NCBI GenBank assembly: GCA_000383715.1
Contig: KB911895.1
Location: 24,377-76,789 of the forward strand
Direction of reading: 5' to 3'
DNA: 52,413 nucleotides
Origin: Verrucomicrobia bacterium SCGC AAA164-E04
GTDB taxonomy: Bacteria > Verrucomicrobiota > Verrucomicrobiia > Limisphaerales > AAA164-E04
Shown here: positions 35,578 to 44,989 of the stretch, one piece after another
Numbering within the stretch: the stretch's first letter is position 1
How the letters are laid out: every line of letters begins with the position of its first letter
Made by a program: the position numbers and the translations under genes
Notes under the pieces: generated by a model
What the model was told of the DNA's origin: nothing
What the model saw: only the letters and a program-made list of their open reading frames with translations
Databases searched by the model: none

Positions 35578-37638
35578 TCAGAGTAGCTCAAGATCTTTTT
35601 CAGCCTTTAACAAAGTGTAACAATCTGTCAAATCCACCTCATTGAGGATTGAGGGAACGAAGCTTGACAATGGCCACTGATACTCTCTAGAAGTCGCAAT
35701 GGAGTGAAATGAATCAAGCGCTCCCTTGAGTCTGATGGAGGTTACAACATTGCTGTACATGGCTGCGAATGCTGCGGGCAAGCTACCCCATCCTTGTGCC
35801 ACTATCTGGATGCGCGAATGCCCCGCTGCTTCAAGCCAACGCAGAACCTGCAACACATCCAACGTTTTCTGGCCCACGTATGGCCGATTGAGCATGATGC
35901 CGTGAATAGCATAAAAATAATCGCTTCCGTAAGGCTGTAGGAAGGAGTTTTCGCCACAGGTGTCGGGGCGTGATTCTCCAGCACCACGCACATCACAGGC
36001 ATAAAAAGCGGTTTTCCCTTTATCTGCAGGAATTTGCTTGCGCACCCACTCATCCTGACGCAATTCCAAGTCAGCTGAATGATGCGAGACATAAAGCACG
36101 GCATCCGCTTTTCCCGGTTTTGGACGCGAATAATGACGCACCTCACTCAGGCGGTAAACCAAGCATTGAGCATCGGGTTCGGTTTCAATCACATAAGTGG
36201 TAGCATGCGGCAATGGATAGCCACGGCCTCCGCGTGGTCTGAGTATGCGGTAACGCAAGTCAGCCAAGGAATTGGGAAGCGCTAAATAGCGAGCGAATGC
36301 TTGTCGAACTTCATTAGACGACAATTCAAGACGCCTTTTCGACAGCAACTCAGCTTTCTGTGCAGTAAAATAAAAAACGGTTTTGGAACCAAGCTCGGCC
36401 ACTTGACCTTCAGGCGTGCACTGAAGGTCTTCGTCTTTTTCAAGTTTGATATTGGATTCAGGAGACGTTTTCTGAATACCTGTGGCACGATTAAACCATT
36501 CATACATGGCTTCTCTGTTTTCAATGGAATAACCATGGTAAGTTGGCCCAATAAAAAGTTTTACCTGGTCTTCAGCACCTAACAACCGATAAACATGCCG
36601 CAATTGCTCATAGGCCTTCCGGGCACCTCGCACATCAAAGTAATCCTTTTCCTTGGCAAGGATCACGACAGGTTTGGGCGCCATCGCAATCAGATAATCC
36701 ACATGATCCACACCTAATGCAATTGATTTGGGAGGGCATTGCTCGGTATCTGCAGGAAGTTCATTTTCAAGATTTCGTCTGAGTGCCGTCACGAAACAAC
36801 TTGGCGCGGCCATGGTCCAGCGAGATTCCAGACCGCACAACCAGGTTGTCATCGTCCCTCCACCGGAATTACCTGTGACGCCAATGTGTCTGGGATCGAC
36901 CTCCTCACGCGTCAGCAAGTAATCCAGAGCTCGAATGCCATCCCAAGCTCTCCATGCTCCAATGAATTCATCGACCAGGAACTGCTGATTACCGGCATAA
37001 AGATGCTCACGAACCCCTACGCCTATCGTTGATTTAAAATCGTCACCTACATATTGCAAACGCTCCCCCTGCCCTATTGGATCATAAATCAATACGACGT
37101 AGCCCATACGCGCCAACCCTTGGGAAAAACTCTGATAGGCGGCTTCCGCTTTACCATTGCTTGAATGACCGCAGGTTCCAATCACTCCCGGCATTGGGTG
37201 CGCACCACCTGTTGGCACGTATAAATTCGCAGTGACCAGAAATCCGGGTCTACTTTCAAAAATCAATTTTTCAACTCGATAACCATCACGTTCCAGAATG
37301 CCTGTGATACGTGGGTTGAGTGGGGTTCGCTCTGGTTCAGGCCCAAAACAACTGCGAATGTGTTTTTTGATCGTTTTGATATACAGCTCCGCGTCAGATT
37401 TTGTCTGGAGCGCTCCCCTGATTTCATCCGACTTCTGAGCCTCCTCGCGCACTCGCCTTACATAAAACTCCTGCACCATTCGTGGGAATCGATTCAAGAG
37501 AGGCATTGCAACCATATTCTCCTGCCCTAAGATCTTTGGCAGAGAATCACTTACTGAAAGCAAAGCCCCTGATGCAGCAAACCCTGCCGAATGTCTGAGC
37601 CAGTTTCTTCTTGAGAGGATATTTTCTGAGGATTGCAT
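35578..37638 (-). CDS. exported two-domain alpha/beta hydrolase (acetyl xylan esterase-like)
   Basis: A 686-residue protein with a Tat-type signal (LSRRNWLRHSAGFAASGALL). Domain 1 (about 90-390) is an AXE1-like alpha/beta hydrolase: oxyanion region GVIGTCGHSSNGK, the nucleophile elbow VTGNSGGGTM (Ser258), an acid in KEKDYFDVRG (Asp332 or Asp335) and His368 in TYHGYS. Domain 2 (about 480-670) repeats the fold (ACDVRGAGESRP), but its elbow reads VAQGWGSL, with Trp617 in the nucleophile position, so it is probably inactive. Family members deacetylate xylan or other esters outside the cytoplasm. No operon partner; it converges with the kinase-like pair. Confidence 0.85.
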   Translation of the reverse strand: MQSSENILSRRNWLRHSAGFAASGALLSVSDSLPKILGQENMVAMPLLNRFPRMVQEFYVRRVREEAQKSDEIRGALQTKSDAELYIKTIKKHIRSCFGPEPERTPLNPRITGILERDGYRVEKLIFESRPGFLVTANLYVPTGGAHPMPGVIGTCGHSSNGKAEAAYQSFSQGLARMGYVVLIYDPIGQGERLQYVGDDFKSTIGVGVREHLYAGNQQFLVDEFIGAWRAWDGIRALDYLLTREEVDPRHIGVTGNSGGGTMTTWLCGLESRWTMAAPSCFVTALRRNLENELPADTEQCPPKSIALGVDHVDYLIAMAPKPVVILAKEKDYFDVRGARKAYEQLRHVYRLLGAEDQVKLFIGPTYHGYSIENREAMYEWFNRATGIQKTSPESNIKLEKDEDLQCTPEGQVAELGSKTVFYFTAQKAELLSKRRLELSSNEVRQAFARYLALPNSLADLRYRILRPRGGRGYPLPHATTYVIETEPDAQCLVYRLSEVRHYSRPKPGKADAVLYVSHHSADLELRQDEWVRKQIPADKGKTAFYACDVRGAGESRPDTCGENSFLQPYGSDYFYAIHGIMLNRPYVGQKTLDVLQVLRWLEAAGHSRIQIVAQGWGSLPAAFAAMYSNVVTSIRLKGALDSFHSIATSREYQWPLSSFVPSILNEVDLTDCYTLLKAEKDLELL

Positions 37639-38449
37639 ACTTAAAAATGAAAAATAAATTCTGTTGGTTTTCGAAAAAGTTGACTTTTAGAATGTATCCG
37701 TCTGAAAAAGATCAGGCGAACATGATGATTATTTGAGCAAGTCCAGTATTTTTCTTTTTATGGATGATCATATTTTCCATTTCAGTATCGCCGGCCTGAC
37801 TTTATTCCTGAATACACTGTAGCCGAGTATAGGTGACTGCTTTGGATTCCTGGAATGAATTTTATTCCAATAAACTCAAAGACTGCGTTCTAAATACAGC
37901 CGAGACTGAGCAGGTCCGCTGATAAGCGTCCATCAAATATTTCTCAAGCATTATCCATGGTCGCCGATTCCATGAGCCTCCTTGACTAGAAAAACCTGTA
38001 ACGTTTCCTAGAGCGTAACCTGTTCCAGGACAGAACCAACATCAAACATCGGAGGTATTCGATAGTTTTTTTAATTTTGGGGAGGATCATTCTAGCCTCC
38101 TGCACAACTTCTATATGTGCTGAAAATCGCAAATAAAAAGGGCCACTTATTCCATGCAAACCTTCCCCGTCGTGAGGCAAATTTCATCCAAACCCAAACA
38201 GATAATACAAATTCACCCGAAAACCAGGATGGCCTGAGCTGATGAAAAGGGCATATTACTGCCCCATTCGAATGATTGGTTTGTCCGTTCTCTTGGAATG
38301 CATTTGGTCCGGTAATTTTTGTCCATCAACAAAAGGCGCTATGTGTTCGTGAGCCAAAATCAAGAACTGCAAGGTAGATAAACAAATGGAGAAGATAAAT
38401 AAAAACGAAGGAACCGAATGATTGAAAAGTAATGATGGAGAGGATGAGA

Positions 38450-38508
38450 ACGCACAAAAGAAAACGGGCCTTGTGGTGACACACGGTTGCACACCAACAA
38501 GACCCGTT
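38450..38508 (-). terminator. terminator downstream of the giant secreted protein
   Basis: Long imperfect inverted repeat: ACGGGCCTTGTGGTG at 38464-38478 matches the reverse complement of 38490-38507 (ACGGGTCTTGTTGGTGTG) with one mismatch and small bulges. On the minus strand it is followed by TTTCTTTTG. It is about 110 bp after the stop at 38620. Confidence 0.75.
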
Positions 38509-38534
38509 CCAAGCTGTTCTGCCACTCAGCAGGA

Positions 38535-38571
38535 GCTTAAATATTGTAATATTTTAAAGCTGCCGGCAGCT
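38535..38571. repeat. AT-rich inverted repeat abutting a 14-bp palindrome
   Basis: GCTTAAATATT / AATATTTTAAAGC (38535-38560) overlaps the perfect palindrome AGCTGCCGGCAGCT (38558-38571). CTGCCGGC recurs at about 38591. It lies between the stop codon and the terminator of the giant gene, so it is transcribed in its 3' UTR. Confidence 0.6.
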
Positions 38572-38619
38572 GCAAAGGATTGCCCCCACATCTGCCGGCG
38601 TTGATTCTATTTTCTACTC

Positions 38620-41600
38620 TTATCGAGCACGGAAGTAAGCTTGGCCCTGATCCGCAGCCACTGTGTGAGGACTGGTTGCACCCTCCACTGGAGCCCATGG
38701 ACCGGTTACCGCTGGAGCTGATTCCAGGGCACCGCTGTCCCAGGCAATGGATACTTGTCCACCATCTGAAGCAATGGAAATACCTGAACCTTCAGCCCCA
38801 ACAATCTGAACATTGTCAATGGCCCACCACCAGTCGTTGCCTGCATCGAAGTAACCAAAGGTCACCACTGCACTACTTGCACCGGCTGGATTGTTCAAGG
38901 CGACGATCACTGATTCGTTGGTATTGGCATCGTGAAAGTTCGGACTGTCGGAGTTGGACTCCCACAGCATCACTTCCACAGGGTCAGCCCCGTCATAAGA
39001 AACCGTGATATTCGCGGTTTGATGATAGTTACTGTCATATTCCGGACGCCATGAAGAATCGAAGTGAAGCTCCAGACTTCCTTCGGCAGCGCCGGAGATA
39101 GTCACAGGCCAGCTCATGAAGGTATTCAAATAACCTTCGGCATGATCTTGGTCATCCCATTCATCACCATCAGCGATAGCAATGGTTCCAGTCGCTTTGG
39201 TGAATTCTGAACGACGCTGATCACCTGTGGCTTGTGCCCACCAGTCCTTGTCGGCAAAACTCCAACCAGCCCATTCAGTCACTCCATCCAGAGCAGGGTC
39301 GCCTACTCCGGGAACGCCTGAATCATCAATGGACCAACCGCCTGGTGCAGTCTTAGTCCAGACAGCATCACCGGCAAGCTCCTCATCCACGTTCGGTCCA
39401 AGAACCAGACCATCAAAGCCCTCTACCGAACCAACGGTGTAGGCTTCGAAAACCATCAGATTATCAATGGCCCACCACCAATCATTGCCGGCATCAAAAT
39501 AGCCAAAGGTGATGACCATGCTCTTGGCGCCTGCCGAATCAGGCAGACTGACCACCACACTCTCATTGGTATTGGCATCATGAAAGTTAGGACTATCAGA
39601 GTTGGACTCCCACAGCATCACTTCCATTGGCTCTCCACCATCAAAGGAAACGGTGATATTAGCGGTTTGGTGGTAGTTACTGTCATATTCTGGTCGCCAG
39701 GAAGAATCAAAGCGAAGCTCAAGCGCTCCGGAAACTCCGGAAACATCCAGAGGCCAGCTCATGAATGTGTCTAAATAACCTTCAGCATGATCCTGATCAT
39801 CCCACTCGTCACCGTCTGCAATGGCGATTGTACCACTCGCCTTGGTGAATTCCGAGCGGCGCTGGTCACCGGTGGCTTCTGCCCACCAATCCTTGTCGGC
39901 AAAACTCCAACCAGCCCATTCAGTCACTCCATCCAGAGCAGGATTACCTACTCCGGGAACGCCTGAATCATCAATGGACCAACCCGATGGAGCTGTTTTT
40001 GTCCAGACAGCGTCACCAGCTAGTTCCTCATCCACATTGGGACCAAGCACCAGACTGGAAAAGCCTTCGGAGGCAGGAACCAAAGCAGGCTGAGGCTCCC
40101 CGATAGCCACGGTTATATTATCGATGGCCCACCACCAGTCATTACCCGCATCAAAATAACCAAAGGTCACGACCATGCTCTGCGCTCCGGCAGGATTCGG
40201 CACGGATAGCACCACCGGCTCATTTGTGTTGGCATCATGGAAGTTGGGACTTTCCGAGTTGGACTCCCACAACATGACTTCCATTGGCGCACCACCATCA
40301 AAGGAAACAGTCACGTTGGCTGTCTGACGGTAGTAACTGTCATATTCTGGGCGCCAGGAAGAATCGAAACTCAATTCCAGTGTGCGCTCAGGGGCCGATG
40401 AAATGTCTATGGCACCCGTACTCATGAAAGTATCGAGATAGCCTTCAGCATGGTCCTGATCATCCCACTCATCACCATCCGCAATAGCTGCGATACCGGT
40501 AGAGTTAACGAATTCTGAGCGACGTTGGTCGCCAGCTGCTTCAACCCACCAGTCCTTGCTGGCAAAACTCCAGCCAGCCCATTCAGTCACTCCATCCTGA
40601 GCAGGGTCCCCCACTCCGGGAACACCTGAATCATCGATGGACCAACCAGCAGGAGCCGTCTTGGTCCAGACAGCATCACCCGCTACCGATTCATCTACGT
40701 TAGGCCCAAGGGCTAGACCATCGAAGTCCTCAGAGAAGAGAATATTATTATTGGGTACGACACCTTTGACTTCAATGTTGTCAATGGCCCACCACCAGTT
40801 GTTACCTGCCTCGAGATAACTGAATGTCAATTTCATGGAACTGGCATCCGCGGGATGGTCAATGAGCACCGTCACGGTGTCGTTCGGTGCATGATTCTTG
40901 TAATTCTCATCATCTTGCGAGCTGAAACGAAGGATCTCAACCGGAGCACCTCCATCAAAAGATGCTTCCACCAGAGCTGTCTGAAGCACTTCAGGTCTCC
41001 AACTGCTGTTAAAACGGAGCGATAAAGTGCCCATTTCCACATCCATGAGGGAAATCTCAGGTGTGGTTATCATGGTGTTCATCGTTCCCTGACCGGCAGG
41101 ACTGCCTTTGTCATCCCACTCATCACCATCCGCAATAGCGATGGTTCCAGTTCCTTTGACAAATTCTTTGCGGCGTTGGTCACCTGCAGTATCGGCCCAC
41201 CATGCACGATCGGCAAAAGCCCAGCCTTCCCATTCGCGCACACCGACTTCATCGTCATCCAGACCGGGGAGATCATTCACACGATCCCAGCCTTCAGGAA
41301 GCGTGTCTGTCCAGACCGCTTCTCCTGCGAGCGCCTCATCGACATTGGGGCCTAATGGCAGGCCTTCGAAATCTTCGGCAAAAAGCACTGCACCCGGAAG
41401 CGCCGTCCTGACTTCAAGCAAAGCAGAGTTACTAGGTGGAGTCGTCCCACCTGCATTCGAAACAACGACGTGATAATTACCAGCAGCGTCCCCGTTCGCT
41501 CGGGTAATGATCAATGTGTCCGTTAAATCATTTGATTGGGAGGTTGCAACGGAATCTCCATTGAAGAACCATTCATAAGTGAACGGCCCTGTGCCATCGA

Positions 41601-43350
41601 CTGTCACGGTAAATGCTGCATCAGCGCCTTCGTCGATTTCCTGACCTTCTGGAGATGAAACGAGTGATGGAGGTTTGACTCCCGCATTGACAACCAGGTT
41701 GTCGATGGCCCACCACCAGTCATTACCGGCATCGAACAAACCAAACTTGAATACGATTTCTTTGGCTCCAGCTGGATTGTTCAGATCGAGCAAAACGGTT
41801 TCGTTGGGAACGTCGTCCTTGAAATTGGGGCTTGCAGGATCAGACTCCCACTTGAGGATTTCGACAAACTCACCTCCGTCGACCGACATTTGAATATTGG
41901 CAGTCTGATGATAGTTGGAATCGAATTCATCTCTCCAACTGGAAGCAAACTGCAGGAAAGCGGTGCCTTCAGGAATCCCATCCAAGGAGATGGCGGGGGT
42001 GGTCACAAACGTATTGTACCAGCCGTTTTCTTCGGAGTCAGCGTGAGGGGCATCATCCCATTCATCGGGATCTGCCACCATGACCGTTCCTTGAGCAAGG
42101 TTGAATTCACTGCGGCGTTGGTCACCAGCAGCAGCAATCCACCAATCACGATCGGCATAGCTCCAACCAGCCCATTCAGTCACACCGTCGTCCTCAGGAT
42201 CTCCTGCACCGGGAACACCGCTGTCGTCGACTTCCCAACCATCAGGACCTTCACGTGTCCATGCATTGTCAGATTCCAATCCTTCGTCCTGGTTGGGTCC
42301 GAGTGCCAGACCCTCGAAATCTTCAAAGTAAATAGCCGCATCAAAATCATGCGTTGCTGTTTGCCCTCCATCTTTATCATCGGCGTAGGTTACTTCCAGC
42401 GTGTGCTTGGAGCCTGGAGAGAAAGGTAAATCACGATTAACGGACACGGTGATTTCATCACCGGATTGACCAACTGCTGGACTTTGAACCTCTCCATCGA
42501 GGGAGAAAACAATCGAACTCTTATCGATGGTAGAATCACCTTGGTTGAGTTTGACGCCTATGTTGGTATCACGATTGGCAACGTTTCCTGATGGCGTCCA
42601 GCTGTCAACGAAAGAAGGAACAGCAGGCAGTTCTTCGGGAAGTCCATCAGCTGTGGCTTCTCCCAAGGCAATTGCCTGACCGGAAGTAACCACGGTATCC
42701 CTTAATTGAACACTGTTGACATAGCCTTCAGCCGTAAAACCAAACAGAATGATATCCAGCTGTGAATCCAATGTATAACGCCCAAACGGTAACTCATCAC
42801 CGGAAATGGGGCTAGTACCCGTCAAACGTCCATCGACATATCTTGAAATCAGCTGATTCGCTCCATCAATCGTGACGATAACCCGGTGCCAGGTGTCCGG
42901 GTTGATCACACCACTGGAACCACCGGCAGCAATAGCGTTGTTAGCATTGACACTGATTTCGGCACCCGCATAGTCGGGGCTTATATCAGCAAGACCGCGA
43001 CCTGAAGAATTGGCGGACGCTGGGTAATAAACATCGGCCATGAACGAATACTGATTCGGGTCGGCCACGTCACCGGAGACAGGCATGACAAACCCCGTGT
43101 CTTCCTCAGTCACTGCTGGGAATTTCAACACTTGAGCAACTTCGCCGTTGATTGCTCCGATTGCGAAGGATTCAGTACTGCCGAACTCACCTGAAACAAA
43201 CAGTTCAGTAATGGGATCCCCCCCATTGGCACTGTTCAGGTTGCCGTTGAACTGCCACAAGCCTACGTCCTGGGCCTGAGCAGCGATAATGGTTCCTATG
43301 GCAGTCAAAAAGGCTGCGAAGGAACTTTTTACGAGTCTCTTAGTCTTCAT
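38620..43350 (-). CDS. giant secreted protein: LamG-like, Ig-like and five tandem jelly-roll-type repeats
   Basis: 1576 residues with a signal peptide (cleavage near IIAAQAQD). Residues 28-230 are LamG/concanavalin-like (DVGLWQFNG, TWHRVIVTIDGANQLISRYV). Then five ~210-residue repeats at 341-555, 656-863, 871-1083, 1094-1300 and 1308-1517, with an Ig-like domain at 557-648. Each repeat opens EDFxGLxLGPNxDE, contains WAGWSFADKDWW, GDQRRSEF, DGDEWDD and (in most) SSWRPEYDS, and ends AGNDWWWAIDN, reminiscent of MAM or choice-of-anchor J jelly rolls. The end (ESAPAVTGPWAPVEGATSP...YFRAR) is a verrucomicrobial-style surface tail. No catalytic motif or LPXTG seen. Probably a cell-surface adhesin or glycan binder; it follows the pseudopilin and lipoprotein genes. 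Confidence 0.85.
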   Translation of the reverse strand: MKTKRLVKSSFAAFLTAIGTIIAAQAQDVGLWQFNGNLNSANGGDPITELFVSGEFGSTESFAIGAINGEVAQVLKFPAVTEEDTGFVMPVSGDVADPNQYSFMADVYYPASANSSGRGLADISPDYAGAEISVNANNAIAAGGSSGVINPDTWHRVIVTIDGANQLISRYVDGRLTGTSPISGDELPFGRYTLDSQLDIILFGFTAEGYVNSVQLRDTVVTSGQAIALGEATADGLPEELPAVPSFVDSWTPSGNVANRDTNIGVKLNQGDSTIDKSSIVFSLDGEVQSPAVGQSGDEITVSVNRDLPFSPGSKHTLEVTYADDKDGGQTATHDFDAAIYFEDFEGLALGPNQDEGLESDNAWTREGPDGWEVDDSGVPGAGDPEDDGVTEWAGWSYADRDWWIAAAGDQRRSEFNLAQGTVMVADPDEWDDAPHADSEENGWYNTFVTTPAISLDGIPEGTAFLQFASSWRDEFDSNYHQTANIQMSVDGGEFVEILKWESDPASPNFKDDVPNETVLLDLNNPAGAKEIVFKFGLFDAGNDWWWAIDNLVVNAGVKPPSLVSSPEGQEIDEGADAAFTVTVDGTGPFTYEWFFNGDSVATSQSNDLTDTLIITRANGDAAGNYHVVVSNAGGTTPPSNSALLEVRTALPGAVLFAEDFEGLPLGPNVDEALAGEAVWTDTLPEGWDRVNDLPGLDDDEVGVREWEGWAFADRAWWADTAGDQRRKEFVKGTGTIAIADGDEWDDKGSPAGQGTMNTMITTPEISLMDVEMGTLSLRFNSSWRPEVLQTALVEASFDGGAPVEILRFSSQDDENYKNHAPNDTVTVLIDHPADASSMKLTFSYLEAGNNWWWAIDNIEVKGVVPNNNILFSEDFDGLALGPNVDESVAGDAVWTKTAPAGWSIDDSGVPGVGDPAQDGVTEWAGWSFASKDWWVEAAGDQRRSEFVNSTGIAAIADGDEWDDQDHAEGYLDTFMSTGAIDISSAPERTLELSFDSSWRPEYDSYYRQTANVTVSFDGGAPMEVMLWESNSESPNFHDANTNEPVVLSVPNPAGAQSMVVTFGYFDAGNDWWWAIDNITVAIGEPQPALVPASEGFSSLVLGPNVDEELAGDAVWTKTAPSGWSIDDSGVPGVGNPALDGVTEWAGWSFADKDWWAEATGDQRRSEFTKASGTIAIADGDEWDDQDHAEGYLDTFMSWPLDVSGVSGALELRFDSSWRPEYDSNYHQTANITVSFDGGEPMEVMLWESNSDSPNFHDANTNESVVVSLPDSAGAKSMVITFGYFDAGNDWWWAIDNLMVFEAYTVGSVEGFDGLVLGPNVDEELAGDAVWTKTAPGGWSIDDSGVPGVGDPALDGVTEWAGWSFADKDWWAQATGDQRRSEFTKATGTIAIADGDEWDDQDHAEGYLNTFMSWPVTISGAAEGSLELHFDSSWRPEYDSNYHQTANITVSYDGADPVEVMLWESNSDSPNFHDANTNESVIVALNNPAGASSAVVTFGYFDAGNDWWWAIDNVQIVGAEGSGISIASDGGQVSIAWDSGALESAPAVTGPWAPVEGATSPHTVAADQGQAYFRAR
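38800..42330 (-). repeat. five tandem ~640-bp coding repeats
   Basis: Units at 41686-42330, 40762-41385, 40102-40740, 39451-40071 and 38800-39429. The last three are the most alike, and the last two are close to identical over long stretches at DNA level: for example the ~57 bp from about 39241 and about 39888 differ at only one or two positions. This indicates recent duplication or gene conversion. An Ig-like domain separates units one and two. Confidence 0.85.
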
Positions 43351-43431
43351 GGTTTATCTATATTGGGGTCATTGAGGTATTTCCATGCCTAGAGGGCAGG
43401 AAATGTCATTGTGTAAAAAATCGAATATGGA

Positions 43432-43815
43432 TTATTTAGTGGCGTTGAGGTGGCGGAGATATTGTTCAGCTTTGCGGTCACCTTTTTCTGCGATGGCTCG
43501 CTGCATTTCATCATTGACAGTCATCAAACATCGACTGGCCATCTGCCTTTGCGAATCGGTAATGTCCTTGCGAGTGAGCAAGGCCTGAACGATTGCTGAA
43601 GCTTTGGTGAAATCGCTTTTGGAGTAACTGACCAACATGTCCTGAACGACTTTTTTGACATCTTCTGATGCGTCAGCAAACGACTCGTTCATGACGGTGT
43701 TGACCTCGCCTGGACTGACTGATTCAGGGCCAGTGTATTTTTCTTCGCCGCACCCAGACATGAAAAGTGAGACGACGAGTAATAATAAACAGGAAATAGA
43801 GTTGGAAAACTTCAT
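43432..43815 (-). CDS. small helical lipoprotein
   Basis: 127 residues from the ATG at 43815 (a longer reading from 43869 would bury the signal peptide). MKFSNSISCLLLLVVSLFMS precedes Cys22 in a lipobox-like FMSGC, so it is probably a lipoprotein. The mature part is helical: VNTVMNESFADASEDVKKVV, then SYSKSDFTKASAIVQALLTR and DSQRQMASRCLMTVNDEMQR, resembling a TPR pair. I know of no function for this type, but similar small lipoproteins sit beside pseudopilin genes in other Verrucomicrobiota. Here it is 17 bp after the pseudopilin and 81 bp before the giant protein. Confidence 0.75.
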   Translation of the reverse strand: MKFSNSISCLLLLVVSLFMSGCGEEKYTGPESVSPGEVNTVMNESFADASEDVKKVVQDMLVSYSKSDFTKASAIVQALLTRKDITDSQRQMASRCLMTVNDEMQRAIAEKGDRKAEQYLRHLNATK

Positions 43816-43832
43816 TTTGGCTTGAGAAATTA

Positions 43833-44636
43833 TTAAGGTTGCTGAACTGGCTGTTCGCCGGTGTACCAACGGTAATCAACGCCTACATCAAAACCTCTGA
43901 AACTGACAGTTGAAACATGTCCCGGAATCCAAAGAATGTTGTTGCGCTTGTTGTGCCTGTACCACTCAAGCCACATTTCACGCTCGGGGTAGAGACCAGC
44001 AAGTCCAACACGCCATTGCGTGAGTATTTCGCTTTGCCCCGGGAATAACCCTATGGAGTCTGATTCACCTTCCATTTTTTGCTCAGCAGCATCCTGGGCG
44101 AAAATAGTGGTGTTAGGGGCGATGTAAGATGAAACCTTCGGTTTTTTGCCCCCTGCTGTCAACTTGCCGTTGATTCCGTATGCGGAATCAAGCCAGAACG
44201 AAGCTGGGAATTTAAGGCCTGTTTCTCGCCATTCATCCACATGTTTCGCACTGGGACAGTTGAAAATCGAGCGAGCATTGCCAATGTAGTCCTTGTAGCC
44301 AATCCCCCAGTAGGCACGATCATGATCTTTTTCAAGCTGCACGTTAGACCTTGGGTTGATGGTCCACTGGCCATGATTAGGAAAACTACCGCGGTTGTTC
44401 CAGTATTCGTCGTTGTTGTCATCTGCATACATGATGGCAGCCAAGCCGATCTGCTTTAAATTGTTGATGCATTTGGTTGCCTTCGCCTTTTCTTTGGCTT
44501 GGCTCAGTGCCGGAAGAAGCATTCCAGCAAGAATGGCGATGATGGCAATCACAACCAGTAGTTCGATGAGAGTGAAGCCCCGTGAAGATCTGACGAGGGG
44601 ACGACGATTTGTTTCCGTTGAATTCCAAAAGCTCAT
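43833..44636 (-). CDS. type II secretion-type pseudopilin with C-terminal H-rich/GHV block
   Basis: 267 residues from the ATG at 44636 (a start at 44702 is possible but adds 22 non-conserved residues). The type III signal is [20 protein letters not shown], cleaved after Gly20, with Glu at +5 of the mature protein, followed by [23 protein letters not shown], the DUF1559-type head of Planctomycete and Verrucomicrobia pseudopilins. The end, [15 protein letters not shown], corresponds to the H-X9-DG block of the family with PG in place of DG. Such proteins are processed by a prepilin peptidase; their roles are poorly known. It leads an apparent three-gene unit with the lipoprotein and giant repeat protein. 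Confidence 0.88.
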   Translation of the reverse strand: MSFWNSTETNRRPLVRSSRGFTLIELLVVIAIIAILAGMLLPALSQAKEKAKATKCINNLKQIGLAAIMYADDNNDEYWNNRGSFPNHGQWTINPRSNVQLEKDHDRAYWGIGYKDYIGNARSIFNCPSAKHVDEWRETGLKFPASFWLDSAYGINGKLTAGGKKPKVSSYIAPNTTIFAQDAAEQKMEGESDSIGLFPGQSEILTQWRVGLAGLYPEREMWLEWYRHNKRNNILWIPGHVSTVSFRGFDVGVDYRWYTGEQPVQQP

Positions 44637-44989
44637 ATTTTGAATTTTTCTATTCTTAAAAAATCTTTTCAGCTGGTCTAAAGAAGGTAAAAGGTATGGC
44701 AACAGCCTAGACTTCGCCTGATTGTTCTATAGAAATTTAGGCCAATCATACGATCGACTGAACGAAAGGCAACCATAATCAATCCGCATTCTTTGCATGG
44801 TTATCATGCGTTTTTTTTTGCTTTCATACTCCATTGTCCGCTGTTAGGAACCCTCAAATCGTTCGATGCGATTTGGCAGATCCAATCGCTACCTCCTTCG
44901 CGATCAGCAATGTGGCTTACCCGCGCGACGATTGAAGGGAGAACATGTGACAATTGAGTAAAGCTAAACTTGGCATTGAGTTACCCTCC
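44637..44989. other. gene-free stretch between pseudopilin and LysR genes
   Basis: 353 bp with no credible ORF. It contains the promoter region of the pseudopilin unit (minus strand) and, on the plus strand, a hairpin with a nine-T run at 44785-44819 that no plus-strand gene accounts for. Confidence 0.5.
44785..44819 (+). terminator. terminator-like hairpin with no obvious gene
   Basis: GCATG / CATGC (44795-44799 and 44805-44809), with an alternative CGCAT / ATGCG pairing, followed by nine T at 44811-44819. It reads as a plus-strand Rho-independent terminator, but all neighbouring genes are on the minus strand. Confidence 0.5.

Larger units (their letters stand above)
37639..38619. other. 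981-bp gene-free stretch
   Basis: No convincing ORF on either strand; short ORFs overlap the terminator or look random. It should hold the hydrolase promoter (minus strand, near 37640-37760), a terminator for the giant secreted protein (38450-38508), and an AT-rich inverted repeat next to a perfect 14-bp palindrome (38535-38571). The middle (about 37760-38250) shows nothing recognisable. Confidence 0.5.

Noticed and set aside
37986..38525. Minus-strand ORFs of 64 and 89 codons in the long intergenic region
   Set aside because: One overlaps the terminator stem, and neither has a domain, plausible signal peptide or ribosome-binding site.
38800..42330. CRISPR-like or transposon repeat array
   Set aside because: The repeats are in-frame coding units of one protein with ~640-bp period, not short repeats with spacers, and have no terminal inverted repeats.
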